The notes under the pieces are model-generated. The model did not search any database, was not told where the DNA came from, and saw only the letters and a program-made list of their open reading frames with translations. Source: Methylosinus sporium (GTDB lineage Bacteria > Pseudomonadota > Alphaproteobacteria > Rhizobiales > Beijerinckiaceae). Taken from it: DNA of 64,000 bases. Both the position numbers and the translations under genes were made by a program. The stretch covers positions 1 through 64,000 of the forward strand of contig NZ_PUIV01000012.1 in the NCBI RefSeq assembly GCF_003113265.1. Direction: 5' to 3'. The stretch's first letter is position 1. Every line of letters begins with the position of its first letter. Shown here one piece after another: positions 1-7,780 of the stretch.

Positions 1-80
1 CTCCCTCACCCTCGCCGAACGGCAAGGGCCCCGCCCCTACCCCAGGGCGAGGCCCTTGCCGTTCGGCGAGGGTGAGGGAG
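1..80. repeat. Perfect 30-bp inverted repeat with 20-nt spacer
   Basis: Bases 1-30 are the exact reverse complement of bases 51-80, and the spacer has a further 5-bp stem (32-36 with 45-49), so a single strand could fold into one very long hairpin. The arms end in CTCCCTCACCCTCGCC, which resembles the purine/pyrimidine-biased tails of other repeats in this window (about 1208-1245, 43455-43495). No gene ends close by in a way that makes it an obvious terminator, and there is no T-run on either side. A REP-like or miniature mobile element remnant is the best guess. The window edge may cut a larger structure. Confidence 0.85.
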
Positions 81-158
81 TATAGGAATATTTTCTGATT
101 ATTGTCAAGGTGGGGGAAAGGCGCAGCCATGTTGGCACTCTGGTTCCATAGTGGCGAG

Positions 159-491
159 TTATGCGGCAACGCCACCACCGTGGATCACTTTCGAATAGTA
201 AATAGCCCCGGTCGTGAATAGATTCCCGGGCGCTACTCGGCCTTTTGATTTCGGGTCGGTTGTGTAGCCATGAGCTTCCATCACGTCTTTTACCCAGCGG
301 CCGATTAGCTTTTTATCCTCGTCCGTAATCGGCATGCCCAAGGCCAGGATTGGTTTTCCTAAGTCCTGCACGGCCGGAATCCTGTGTCGGCTTAAGGCGA
401 TCATGTCCGAGATTTGCGCGGGATTGTTCAGCATTTCCCCGACCTTCTCGCCGAGGGGCGTGTTTTTGAAATTTTCAAGTCCGAACGACAT
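159..491 (-). CDS. Hypothetical protein, 110 residues
   Basis: Unrecognised soluble protein. It begins MSFGLENFKNTPLGEKVGEM and has no signal peptide or membrane segment. The C-terminal third (WVKDVMEAHGY, then GNLFTTGAIYY) looks like a small compact domain, but I cannot name a family. Its codon use is clearly less GC-biased than the housekeeping genes here (many A/T third positions), which suggests recent acquisition. It lies about 70 bp downstream of the DUF7662 gene on the same strand, so the two may share a transcript driven by the operator-covered promoter near 878-920. The ATG is the only good start in the frame. Confidence 0.6.
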   Translation of the reverse strand: MSFGLENFKNTPLGEKVGEMLNNPAQISDMIALSRHRIPAVQDLGKPILALGMPITDEDKKLIGRWVKDVMEAHGYTTDPKSKGRVAPGNLFTTGAIYYSKVIHGGGVAA

Positions 492-558
492 GAGGCGGCC
501 TCCTACTATATTGCGAAACGCAAGCTAGCGATATGCGCTCTTTTGTCAAATAAAATTT

Positions 559-861
559 TTAGCTGCCGAGGCCTGGCACTTCGACAAAGACGACGCTCTC
601 TTCGGCCATATCGACCTGCGACGTTTTCCACCCCGCCATTTCCCATGCCAATGCATGAGAATGCCCGCCGCGCTCACCTTGGTTAGCCCACCACGGCCGA
701 TGAATTCTTGCACTGTCAGGCAACCTGAAGCCCAAGACGCTTTCAATCTCGCTGAAGGTTGCCTTCCACTCCTTACGCCGGAATTCTTGTAAGTGATGGA
801 AGAGGGGCGCGTACTTTCCTCGCTGGGCGGTTTTCATAAGGAGCTCCCGTCTGGATGACAT
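559..861 (-). CDS. DUF7662-like small protein, 100 residues
   Basis: Small soluble protein matching, from memory, the DUF7662 pattern: KYAPLFHHLQ near residues 16-25, TFSEIESVLGFRLPDSAR in the middle, HRPWWAN and then HSHALAWEMAGW, and a final beta strand VVFVEV. Function is unknown; relatives are scattered in accessory regions. Two starts are possible: ATG at 861 and ATG at 837; the second has GGGAG six bases upstream. The gene lies directly behind a palindrome that covers its likely promoter, so it is probably repressed in the absence of a signal. Base use is less GC-rich than in the core genes. Confidence 0.6.
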   Translation of the reverse strand: MSSRRELLMKTAQRGKYAPLFHHLQEFRRKEWKATFSEIESVLGFRLPDSARIHRPWWANQGERGGHSHALAWEMAGWKTSQVDMAEESVVFVEVPGLGS

Positions 862-877
862 TAGTTCCTACCTACCT

Positions 878-920
878 TAGTTAGTACCTACTAACTACAG
901 CCGACCGACGCAGAAGTCAA
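878..920 (-). promoter_or_regulatory. Candidate promoter overlapped by 9-bp inverted-repeat operator
   Basis: Read on the minus strand there is TTGACT (915-920), a 17-base spacer and TAGTTA (892-897), a fair -35 with a weak -10. A perfect inverted repeat, TAGTTAGTA-2 bp-TACTAACTA on the plus strand (878-897), covers the -10 box and the presumed transcription start. Operators of TetR- or MarR-like repressors look like this, but no repressor gene is adjacent. The stretch from here to the ATG at 861 also repeats GGTA several times. Confidence 0.5.
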
Positions 921-1126
921 TTGACGTGTGGTTGCGAAACTTAAGACTTCTGCAGCACGCGCCCTACCCTTGCATTTCAATGACTTCCGCTGTGCAAAAG
1001 ATACCTGCAAAAATCGGCTGCGCTGGGTAAACAAAACGAGCGCCAAAATCCCCCTGAAGGGGGTGGAAACGCCCGCCGAATATCGGGCTCGCGTCCTGCG
1101 TCGATGACAGCGAAGGCGTGCGCGAG

Positions 1127-1250
1127 CCCCCTCCCCAACCCTCCCCCGCTATGCGGGAGAGGGGGCGGATTGCGCGTATCATGGAGATTTCGTGTAACGT
1201 TTGCCGCTTCCCTCTCCCGCGATAGCGGGGGAGGGTGAGGGAGGGGCGCT
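1127..1250. repeat. Pair of CTCCCCC-type imperfect palindromes
   Basis: Two hairpin-forming units are present: about 1127-1167 (CCCTCCCCCGC..GCGGGAGAGGGGG) and about 1208-1250 (CCCTCTCCCGCGATAGCGGGGGAGGG). They share the CTCTCCCGC/GCGGGAG core also found at 43455-43495 and 29501-29671. This is a dispersed REP-like family; the second copy could also protect or end the leftward sulfur-operon transcript. Confidence 0.65.
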
Positions 1251-1275
1251 TCAGCGTCTCGTCGCGAGAACGGCC

Positions 1276-2901
1276 TTACAATCCCGTGTCGTCGTGCGGC
1301 GGCTCGCCCTTGGTGAGGCCGACGGCGAAGCGCGTCCACAGACGCTCGTGCAGATAATAGAGTACGATTTTGGAGACGATCTCCGTGCCGGTGATCGCGG
1401 CCGATATGCCCGTGTCCTGCGTGAACAGGAAGGCCGCGCCGAAAGTGATGACGCTGCCGGGCACGCGCCAGGACAGCGATTTCACCAGGCTGCGCAAGGG
1501 CGTCGGATGCAGCAGGTCGGGCGACGGCACGCCTTCCATGGAGGCGTAGCTCGCCTCCACGCCATTGCGCGCGCTGCGCTCGGTCCAGGCCGATTGCTTC
1601 ACCATGCCGACGGCGACCGTCTCATTGGTCACGCGATCGATGAGGATGAAGCCGCCGGTCTCGCGATTGTCCTCATAGAGATCGCAGGCGATGGCGGTGT
1701 CGAGCCACAGCTCTGCCTCGCCGATCTCGTTGAAGGCGAGCGTCTGCGACGCATCGGCGAGCGGCTCGGCGAGGCCGGTCTCGATCTTTATGTGCGAGGC
1801 GACCTGCTTCACAAAAGCCGGCGTCGTTCGCGCGCCGAGCTTTAAAAGATAGCTCTTGTCCAGCGTGAGCGGCTCGCGCACCAGCCATAGCAGCCGGGCC
1901 GACAGGCGATCGCCGATCTTGGCCGGCGACACCGGCGAGGCGAGCATGTCGCCGCGGGAAATGTCGATCTCTTCGGTGAGGGTCAGCGTCACCGACTGGC
2001 CGGCCACCGCATGGGCGAGATCGCCGTCATAGGTGACGATGCGCGCGATCGTCGTGTCGCGGCCGGACGGCAAAATGCGGACGATGTCGCCCGGCTTTAC
2101 GTTGCCGCCGGCGATGAAGCCGGAGAAGCCGCGGAAATCATGGGACGGCCGGTTCACCCATTGCACGGGGAAGCGGAAGGGCAGCACGCGGGCGTTGTCG
2201 TCCGAGGCGACGCTCTCGAGATAGGCGAGCAACGGCGGACCGGAATACCAGTCCATTTTCTTGCTCGCATGAACGAGATTGTCGCCGTCCTTGGCGACCA
2301 GCGGAATCACCTGAATGGTGAGAAAGCGCAATTGCTCGGCGAAGGCGCGGAAGTCGCGCTCTATGTCGGCGAAAATCTCCTGCGAATAGGAGACGAGGTC
2401 CATCTTGTTGACGGCGACGACGACGTGGCGCACGCCGAGCATGGAGACGATGACGCTGTGTCGGCGCGTCTGATCCAGGAGGCCCTTGCGCGCATCGACG
2501 AGCAGAACGGCGAGCTCCGCCGTCGAGGCGCCGGTCGCCATATTGCGCGTGTATTGCACATGGCCGGGCGTGTCGGCGACGATGAACTTGCGCTTCTCCG
2601 TCGCGAAATAGCGATAGGCGACATCGATGGTGATGCCCTGCTCGCGCTCCGCCGCGAGGCCGTCGACGAGCAGCGCGAAATCGAGATCGTCGCCCTGCGT
2701 GCCGTGCTTCTTCGAATCCTTCTCGAGCGCGGCGATGAGATCGTCGGCCGCGAGATCGGCGTCATAGAGCAGACGGCCGATGAGCGTCGACTTGCCGTCG
2801 TCCACCGAGCCGCAGGTGATGAAGCGCAACAAGGGCTTGTCGGCGGGCGCCGGCCCGACGGGGGCGCGCAGCGGCGCGGGCGTGGCGAGGCCGCCGTGCA
2901 T
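1276..2901 (-). CDS. cysN: Sulfate adenylyltransferase subunit 1 (CysN) with C-terminal DUF2061
   Basis: GTPase subunit of ATP sulfurylase, which works with CysD to make adenosine 5-prime-phosphosulfate. The EF-Tu-like GTPase motifs are clear: GSVDDGKST near residue 30, DTPGHVQY in switch II and NKMD, followed by the beta-barrel domains. CysN usually ends near residue 470. Here about 79 residues follow, from roughly 463 to 528, with two hydrophobic segments (SVITFGAAFLF and TEIVSKIVLYYLHERLW) that fit DUF2061, not the APS kinase (CysC) of CysNC fusions. The ATG at 2901 overlaps the cysD stop as TGATG; a TTG one codon upstream is less likely. Last gene of the operon. Confidence 0.95.
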   Translation of the reverse strand: MHGGLATPAPLRAPVGPAPADKPLLRFITCGSVDDGKSTLIGRLLYDADLAADDLIAALEKDSKKHGTQGDDLDFALLVDGLAAEREQGITIDVAYRYFATEKRKFIVADTPGHVQYTRNMATGASTAELAVLLVDARKGLLDQTRRHSVIVSMLGVRHVVVAVNKMDLVSYSQEIFADIERDFRAFAEQLRFLTIQVIPLVAKDGDNLVHASKKMDWYSGPPLLAYLESVASDDNARVLPFRFPVQWVNRPSHDFRGFSGFIAGGNVKPGDIVRILPSGRDTTIARIVTYDGDLAHAVAGQSVTLTLTEEIDISRGDMLASPVSPAKIGDRLSARLLWLVREPLTLDKSYLLKLGARTTPAFVKQVASHIKIETGLAEPLADASQTLAFNEIGEAELWLDTAIACDLYEDNRETGGFILIDRVTNETVAVGMVKQSAWTERSARNGVEASYASMEGVPSPDLLHPTPLRSLVKSLSWRVPGSVITFGAAFLFTQDTGISAAITGTEIVSKIVLYYLHERLWTRFAVGLTKGEPPHDDTGL

Positions 2902-3818
2902 CAAAAATAACCCTCCTGCTTCTTCTGCTCCATGGAGGAGGAGCCGTCGTGATCGATGAGGCGGCCCTGGCGCTCGGAGGAGCGGCTCGCACGCATTTCG
3001 GCGATGATCTCCTCCAGCGTCGCCGCGGAGCTCTCGATCGCGCCGGTCAGCGGATAGCAGCCGAGCGTGCGGAAGCGCACCAGCCTCTGCTGCACGGTCT
3101 CGCCTTGCTGCAGCTTCAGGCGATCATCGTCGACCATGATGAGCATACCGCCGCGATCGATCACCGGCCGCTCCTTGGCGTAATAGAGCGGCACGACATC
3201 GATGCCCTCGCGCGCGATGTAGTCCCACACATCGGCCTCGGTCCAATTGGACAGAGGAAACACGCGCAGGCTCTCGCCCGGACCCTTGCGCGCGTTGTAG
3301 AGGCGCCAGAACTCGGGGCGCTGCGCCTTCGGATCCCAGCGATGCTGGGCGTTGCGGAAGGAGAGCACGCGCTCCTTGGCGCGGGATTTCTCCTCATCGC
3401 GCCGCGCGCCGCCGAAGGCCGCGTCGAATTTCCATTTGTCGAGCGCCTGCTTCAGCGCGTCGGTCTTCATGATCTGCGTATGGAGCTGCGACCCGTGCAC
3501 GGTGGGATCGATATTCATCGCGACCCCTTCCGGATTGGTGTGGATGAGCAGCTCGAGGCCCGTTTCGGCCGCGCGGCGGTCGCGAAAGGCGATCATTTCC
3601 TTGAACTTCCATGTCGTGTCGACATGCAGCAGCGGGAATGGCGGCTTCGACGGATAAAAGGCCTTCATGGCGAGATGCAGCATCACCGCCGAATCCTTGC
3701 CGATGGAGTAGAGCATCACCGGCCGCTCGCATTCGGCGACGACCTCGCGTAGGATGTGAATGCTCTCCGCCTCCAGCCGATCCAAATGGCCGAGGGGCTT
3801 TGCCGCCAGCGCGTTCAT
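2901..3818 (-). CDS. cysD: Sulfate adenylyltransferase subunit 2 (CysD)
   Basis: Catalytic subunit of ATP sulfurylase, 305 residues, which adenylates sulfate using ATP. The PP-loop pyrophosphatase motif SIGKDS lies at residues 38-43, followed by [25 protein letters not shown] and the C-terminal [12 protein letters not shown] segment, all typical of CysD. The ATG at 3818 overlaps the cysH stop as ATGA, so translation is probably coupled. A longer open frame runs upstream over cysH to about 4343, but it is out of frame with known homology and is not part of this gene. The product pairs with the CysN encoded next. Confidence 0.96.
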   Translation of the reverse strand: MNALAAKPLGHLDRLEAESIHILREVVAECERPVMLYSIGKDSAVMLHLAMKAFYPSKPPFPLLHVDTTWKFKEMIAFRDRRAAETGLELLIHTNPEGVAMNIDPTVHGSQLHTQIMKTDALKQALDKWKFDAAFGGARRDEEKSRAKERVLSFRNAQHRWDPKAQRPEFWRLYNARKGPGESLRVFPLSNWTEADVWDYIAREGIDVVPLYYAKERPVIDRGGMLIMVDDDRLKLQQGETVQQRLVRFRTLGCYPLTGAIESSAATLEEIIAEMRASRSSERQGRLIDHDGSSSMEQKKQEGYF

Positions 3819-4564
3819 TGCGAGCTCTCCGGCGCCGCGCCGCGCGTCAGCCTTCCGTCCGGCCCGACATGCAGGCCGCATTCTTTCTTCTCGTCCTCTT
3901 CCCACCACCAGCGGCCGGCGCGCTCGCTCTCGCCGGGCTCCAGCGCGCGCGTGCAGGGCGCGCAGCCGATGGAGAGGAAACCCTTCTCGTGCAGCTCGTT
4001 CACCGGCACGCTGAATTCCTCCGTCGCGGCGACGATGGCCTCGCGCGTGTAATCGGCGAGCGGATTGAGCTTGACCAGCCGACGCTCGGCGTCGCTCTCG
4101 ATGAGATGCACGCCCTCGCGCGCCTGCGATTGATCGGCGCGCAGGCCCGTCACCCAGGCGGAGGCGCCGGCGAGCAGGCGCGACAGCGGCTCCACCTTGC
4201 GAATATGGCAGCAGCCCTTGCGATTCTCGATCGAGCGATAGAAGCCATTGACGCCATGCTCGGCGACATAATCGGCGAGCGGCAGCGCCTGCGGATAGGC
4301 GGCGTGAATGCGCCGCGCATAGCGCGCCTCGGTCCTCTCCCAAAGGGCGATCGTCTCCTCGAAGAGACGGCCCGTGTCGATCGTCACCACATCGATCTCG
4401 AGGCCCTGGGTGAAGATGGAATGGGTGACGAGCTGATCCTCTATGCCGAAGCTCGTCGTGAAGACGATGCGGCCGGGAATGACCTCGCGCGTGAGCGTCA
4501 GGCGATGATCGAGATCGAGCGGCGCGAGGCGCGGCGCGAGCGTTTCGACGATCGACGTCTTCAT
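3815..4564 (-). CDS. cysH: Adenylyl-sulfate (APS) reductase, iron-sulfur type
   Basis: Thioredoxin-dependent reductase that turns activated sulfate into sulfite, 249 residues. Cysteine pairs CC at 118-119 and CxxC at 201-204 are the four ligands of a [4Fe-4S] cluster. This marks it as an APS-using enzyme rather than the PAPS reductase of enterobacteria; that fits the absence of an APS kinase here. The catalytic cysteine is C229 in the ECGLH motif. The ATG at 4564 overlaps the stop of the DUF934 gene (ATGA); a longer frame to 4657 adds only a basic, non-homologous extension. Confidence 0.94.
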   Translation of the reverse strand: MKTSIVETLAPRLAPLDLDHRLTLTREVIPGRIVFTTSFGIEDQLVTHSIFTQGLEIDVVTIDTGRLFEETIALWERTEARYARRIHAAYPQALPLADYVAEHGVNGFYRSIENRKGCCHIRKVEPLSRLLAGASAWVTGLRADQSQAREGVHLIESDAERRLVKLNPLADYTREAIVAATEEFSVPVNELHEKGFLSIGCAPCTRALEPGESERAGRWWWEEDEKKECGLHVGPDGRLTRGAAPESSQ

Positions 4565-5061
4565 GCCACGCCCTTTCGCCGGCGTTCGAGTATAGATGCG
4601 CCGCCCGCGACGCCGCGCTGATAGGAGAGGCTGCGCGCCTGACGCGCCTTTGCCCAATTGGCCTCGCCGTGATGCGCCGCGAGTTCGTCGGGAATTTCGA
4701 TCGTGTCGAAGCCGCCGCCGATCGCGTGCAAATATTGATCCGGCGTCAGCCGGCCGCTCGCCCGCAACTCGCCCACGAAACCCTCGCGACGCAGCAGCCG
4801 CGCGAGCGAGAAGCCGCGCCCATCGGTGAAGGCCGGAAAGGCGATGTCGATGAGCGCGAGACGCGAGAAATGAGGCGCCAGCGCCTTGGGATCCGTCGTA
4901 TTGGCGACATAGACGCCGAGCGCCGTCAGCCGCGCATCTTCCAGCGCGGCGGGCAGTCGCCCGAGCGAGACGATCACCTTGCCGGCGCCGGGCAGGGATT
5001 CCTCATCGGCGAGACGGCGCCACTCGTCCGCGATGAAAGCGCCGTCAGATACCAGAGCCAT
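4561..5061 (-). CDS. DUF934 protein of sulfite reduction operon
   Basis: Protein of 166 residues belonging to DUF934, a family found almost only beside cysI and cysH in proteobacteria. Visible landmarks are the [17 protein letters not shown] segment near residue 75 and [13 protein letters not shown] after it. Its biochemical job is not established; a helper in sulfite reductase assembly or electron delivery is usually suggested. It overlaps the end of cysI by 17 bases and the start of cysH by four, so it is translated with them. The ATG at 5061 is the natural start. Confidence 0.9.
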   Translation of the reverse strand: MALVSDGAFIADEWRRLADEESLPGAGKVIVSLGRLPAALEDARLTALGVYVANTTDPKALAPHFSRLALIDIAFPAFTDGRGFSLARLLRREGFVGELRASGRLTPDQYLHAIGGGFDTIEIPDELAAHHGEANWAKARQARSLSYQRGVAGGASILERRRKGVA

Positions 5062-6769
5062 CCTCGCCCTCCCGGCGCGCAGATTCCTTGAAACGCTTAT
5101 GGCCCAAGCGCCGCCATGTGTCGATGAAAGCCTCGCCGTCGCGCCGCTCGGCGAGATAGAATTGCACCAGGCTCTCGATCACGTCGGGAACCTCTTCCGC
5201 CGAGACGCCGGGACCGAGCAATTCGCCGATCGAGGCCGAGAGCGTCGGATCGCCGCCGAGCGTGATCTGATAGGACTCGACGCCCTTCTTCTCGAGGCCG
5301 AGAATGCCGATCGCGCCGACATGATGATGGCCGCAGGCGTTGATGCAGCCGGATATCTTGATCCCCAGCTTGCCGATGAGGCGCTGGCGCTCGAGATCGG
5401 CGAAACGCTCCGAGATCGCCTGAGCGATCGGAATGGAGCGCGCCGTCGCGAGCGAGCAATAGTCGAGCCCCGGGCAGGAGATGATATCGCTGATGAGCCC
5501 GGCGTTGGCGGTCGCGAGGCCCGCCGCCGAAAGATCGCGCCACAGTGCGAAAAGATCATCCCGCTTCACATGCGGAAGAATGATGTTCTGCTCATGGCTG
5601 ACGCGCAATTCGCCGAAACCATATGTGTCGGTGGCGTCGGCCAGCGCGCGCATCTGCGCGGAAGTGGCGTCGCCCGGAATGCCGCCGATCGGCTTCAACG
5701 AGACAGTGACGATGGCGTAGCCGGGAACCTTATGCGGCGCGACATTCACCGCGGCGAAGGCGGCGAATTCGGCGTTCTCCGCCTTGGCCTTTTCGAAGCC
5801 GTCCGAATGCGCGGGCAAAGCCTCGTAAGCCGGCGGCGCGAAAGCCGCGACGACGCGCTCCAGCTCCTGCGCGTCATAGGCGAAAGGCGCGCGGTCCATG
5901 GCGGCGAACTCGGCCTCCACCTGCGCGCGAATCTCGTCGAGCCCAGTCTCGTGCACCAATATTTTGATGCGCGCTTTGTATTTGTTGTCGCGACGGCCGA
6001 AGCGATTATAGACGCGCAGAATCGCCTCGAGATAGGCGAGCAATTGCGCGCGCGGCAGAAACTCCCGCAGCAGCTTGCCGACGAAAGGCGTGCGGCCGAG
6101 ACCGCCGCCGACGATCACCTCATAGCCGATCTCGCCTTCCGCATTCTTCACGATGCGCAGGCCGATGTCGTGAATCTTGATCGCGGCGCGGTCATGCTCG
6201 GCGCCGCTCACCGCGATCTTGAACTTGCGCGGCAGGAAGCTGAATTCGGCATGAGCGCTCGACCATTGGCGCAGAAACTCCGCCGTCGGCCGCGGGTCCT
6301 CCAGCTCATCGGCGGCGACGCCGGCGAAATGATCGGCCGTCACATTGCGAATGCAATTGCCTGAGGTCTGGATCGCATGCATGTCGACGTCGGCGAGCGC
6401 CTCGAGAATATCCGGCACATCGACGAGCTTGGGCCAATTATATTGCAGGTTCTGCCGCGTGGTGAAATGGCCGTAGCCCTTGTCCCATTTGTCGGCGATA
6501 TAGGCGAGCTGGCGCATCTGCCGCGAGGTGAGCGAGCCATAGGGAATGGCGACGCGCAGCATATAGGCGTGCAGCTGCAGATAGAGCCCGTTCATCAGGC
6601 GGAACGGGCGGAATTCCTCCTCCGTCAGCGCGCCGGCGAGGCGACGCTCCACCTGGCCACGGAATTCCGCGACGCGCTCGCGCACGAAGGCGCGGTCATA
6701 TTCGTCATAGGCGTAGATCGTCGGCGCGGAATTGGGGCGCGGCGGCAGGGCCGGATCATGCGCAGTCAT
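5045..6769 (-). CDS. cysI: Nitrite/sulfite reductase hemoprotein (CysI type)
   Basis: Siroheme and [4Fe-4S] enzyme of 574 residues that reduces sulfite to sulfide by six electrons. The cluster/siroheme ligands are visible as CPGLDYC followed by GCINACGHHHVG in the C-terminal third; the two ferredoxin-like half domains are also recognisable (TTRQNLQYNW, GDATSAQMRALA). There is no flavoprotein (CysJ) gene, so the ferredoxin at the head of the operon is the likely electron donor. A nitrite reductase role cannot be excluded from sequence, but the neighbours are all for sulfate. The ATG at 6769 overlaps the DUF2849 stop (ATGA). Confidence 0.93.
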   Translation of the reverse strand: MTAHDPALPPRPNSAPTIYAYDEYDRAFVRERVAEFRGQVERRLAGALTEEEFRPFRLMNGLYLQLHAYMLRVAIPYGSLTSRQMRQLAYIADKWDKGYGHFTTRQNLQYNWPKLVDVPDILEALADVDMHAIQTSGNCIRNVTADHFAGVAADELEDPRPTAEFLRQWSSAHAEFSFLPRKFKIAVSGAEHDRAAIKIHDIGLRIVKNAEGEIGYEVIVGGGLGRTPFVGKLLREFLPRAQLLAYLEAILRVYNRFGRRDNKYKARIKILVHETGLDEIRAQVEAEFAAMDRAPFAYDAQELERVVAAFAPPAYEALPAHSDGFEKAKAENAEFAAFAAVNVAPHKVPGYAIVTVSLKPIGGIPGDATSAQMRALADATDTYGFGELRVSHEQNIILPHVKRDDLFALWRDLSAAGLATANAGLISDIISCPGLDYCSLATARSIPIAQAISERFADLERQRLIGKLGIKISGCINACGHHHVGAIGILGLEKKGVESYQITLGGDPTLSASIGELLGPGVSAEEVPDVIESLVQFYLAERRDGEAFIDTWRRLGHKRFKESARREGEDGSGI

Positions 6770-7104
6770 CGATTCCCCGCTCCTTGCAGCCATGCCTGCT
6801 TGCCGAGATCGCGCCGCACGCTGGGGCCGGCGGCGCGGAACTTCTCGCGAAAATGCAGCGGCGTCGGCGCGCCGGCCGCATCCACGAAGACATCGACCAG
6901 ATAGGCGTCGACGACGCGGTTCGAGGCGACGGCGGCCTTGCCCGCGGCGTCGAGCGCCGCCGCCTCTGCGGCGTCATAAGCAATTTTCGCGCGAGACAAG
7001 CCGCGCTCCCAGCCATCGGCGCCGAGAAAGACGACGTCGCCCTCGGCGAGATCGGAGGCGAGCAGCACTTTGGGCGAGAATTTCGGATCGACGGCCCGCG
7101 TCAT
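6766..7104 (-). CDS. DUF2849 protein
   Basis: Small soluble protein of 112 residues. The pattern PKVLLASDLAEGDVVFLGADG at the N terminus and the Ala-rich middle fit DUF2849, a family that sits between ferredoxin and sulfite reductase genes in alphaproteobacteria. Function is unknown; position suggests a part in sulfite reductase activity. ATGA overlaps link it to the genes on both sides. The ATG at 7104 is used because it falls in the overlap with the ferredoxin stop and matches the family N terminus; the longer open frame upstream is a shadow of the ferredoxin gene. Confidence 0.85.
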   Translation of the reverse strand: MTRAVDPKFSPKVLLASDLAEGDVVFLGADGWERGLSRAKIAYDAAEAAALDAAGKAAVASNRVVDAYLVDVFVDAAGAPTPLHFREKFRAAGPSVRRDLGKQAWLQGAGNR

Positions 7105-7418
7105 GTCGGCTCCTTGACCAGAGTGATCTTCAGCCCGTCGAGCTCGTCCGACCAGATGATCTGGCAGGATAGCCGCGAGGTCTCGTGCAGGAAGGGCAGC
7201 TCGTCGAGCTTGTCGATCTCGTCCTCGCGCGGCGGCGCGACCTTGTCGGCCCATTCGGGATCGAGCACGATGTGGCAGGAGGCGCAGGCGACCGCGCCGC
7301 CGCATGTGCCCTCCATACCCATCCCGTAATCCCGCAAAATCTCCATCAATCGCCAGCCTTCCACAGGCTCCAGCTCGTGGGTGACGCCGTCTGCGTCCTC
7401 GACACGGATCACGCTCAT
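7101..7418 (-). CDS. 2Fe-2S ferredoxin, first gene of sulfur operon
   Basis: Ferredoxin of 105 residues with the adrenodoxin-like ligand spacing C39-x5-C45-x2-C48 and C85 (CGGAVACASCH, then SRLSCQ). It should carry electrons in the cytoplasm. As the first gene of an operon that encodes sulfite reductase without a flavoprotein subunit, its likely partner is CysI; I infer this from context. It is the promoter-proximal gene, with a 362-bp divergent region upstream. Its stop overlaps the start of the DUF2849 gene. Confidence 0.9.
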   Translation of the reverse strand: MSVIRVEDADGVTHELEPVEGWRLMEILRDYGMGMEGTCGGAVACASCHIVLDPEWADKVAPPREDEIDKLDELPFLHETSRLSCQIIWSDELDGLKITLVKEPT

Positions 7419-7780
7419 CCTTTTCTCCGAATAGGCCCCTTCGCCGCAGAGGCGCCCTTCCTTCGGCTTTCGGCCCGGCGCGAGCGTCTCGCGCCGGACG
7501 ATGCGGCCACGCCGATCGCCGTATCATCCGGCGACAGCGTGAAAAACCGCAAATCTTCGATAATGTGCGACCTAATTATTCGACGTCGCGAGAATGTCAA
7601 TTCACTATAATAGGCGGCGCCTTTCGGATAAACTACAAACAAGTTTCGTGGTATTAACCGGAAAGGTTTCGATCGCGCCCGCCGCGGCGAGAAAAGTCTC
7701 GGCGTGCGCAATGCATAAATGGTAAGGGATTTAGGTTCCTGCCGCCCGAACGCGGGCGCGAGCGATATAGGTGCTAGGCC
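7419..7780. other. 362-bp divergent intergenic region with promoter elements
   Basis: The region lies between the leftward sulfur operon and the rightward ATPase pair, so it should hold two promoters. The AT-rich centre (about 7560-7650) has TTGACA on the minus strand (7595-7600) and TATAAT on the plus strand (7606-7611), the latter without a good -35. The part next to the ferredoxin is GC-rich and has no recognisable leader RNA. I see no clear riboswitch or long palindrome. Confidence 0.5.
7573..7600 (-). promoter_or_regulatory. Possible promoter of the sulfur operon
   Basis: On the minus strand a perfect -35 hexamer TTGACA (7595-7600) is followed after 16 bases by TAATTA (7573-7578), a poor -10. 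It lies about 155 bases upstream of the ferredoxin ATG, leaving a long leader. Sulfate genes are usually regulated, but I could not spot an operator. Confidence 0.3.

Larger units (their letters stand above)
862..1275. other. 414-bp gene-free region with operator and REP-like repeats
   Basis: This gap separates the accessory genes from the end of cysN. From left to right it holds the promoter/operator of the DUF7662 gene (878-920), a 10-bp palindrome GTCAATTGAC at 916-925, about 200 bp in which I see nothing, and a pair of CTCCCCC/GGGGGAG-type inverted repeats at 1127-1250. The last repeat lies just downstream of the leftward cysN stop and may act as a 3-prime end stabiliser. Open frames across it are low-complexity and not credible. 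Confidence 0.6.

Noticed and set aside
3815-4343. Apparent N-terminal extension of CysD over cysH
   Set aside because: The frame is open by chance; CysD homology begins at ATG 3818 in an ATGA overlap, and the extension is Arg/Ala-rich.
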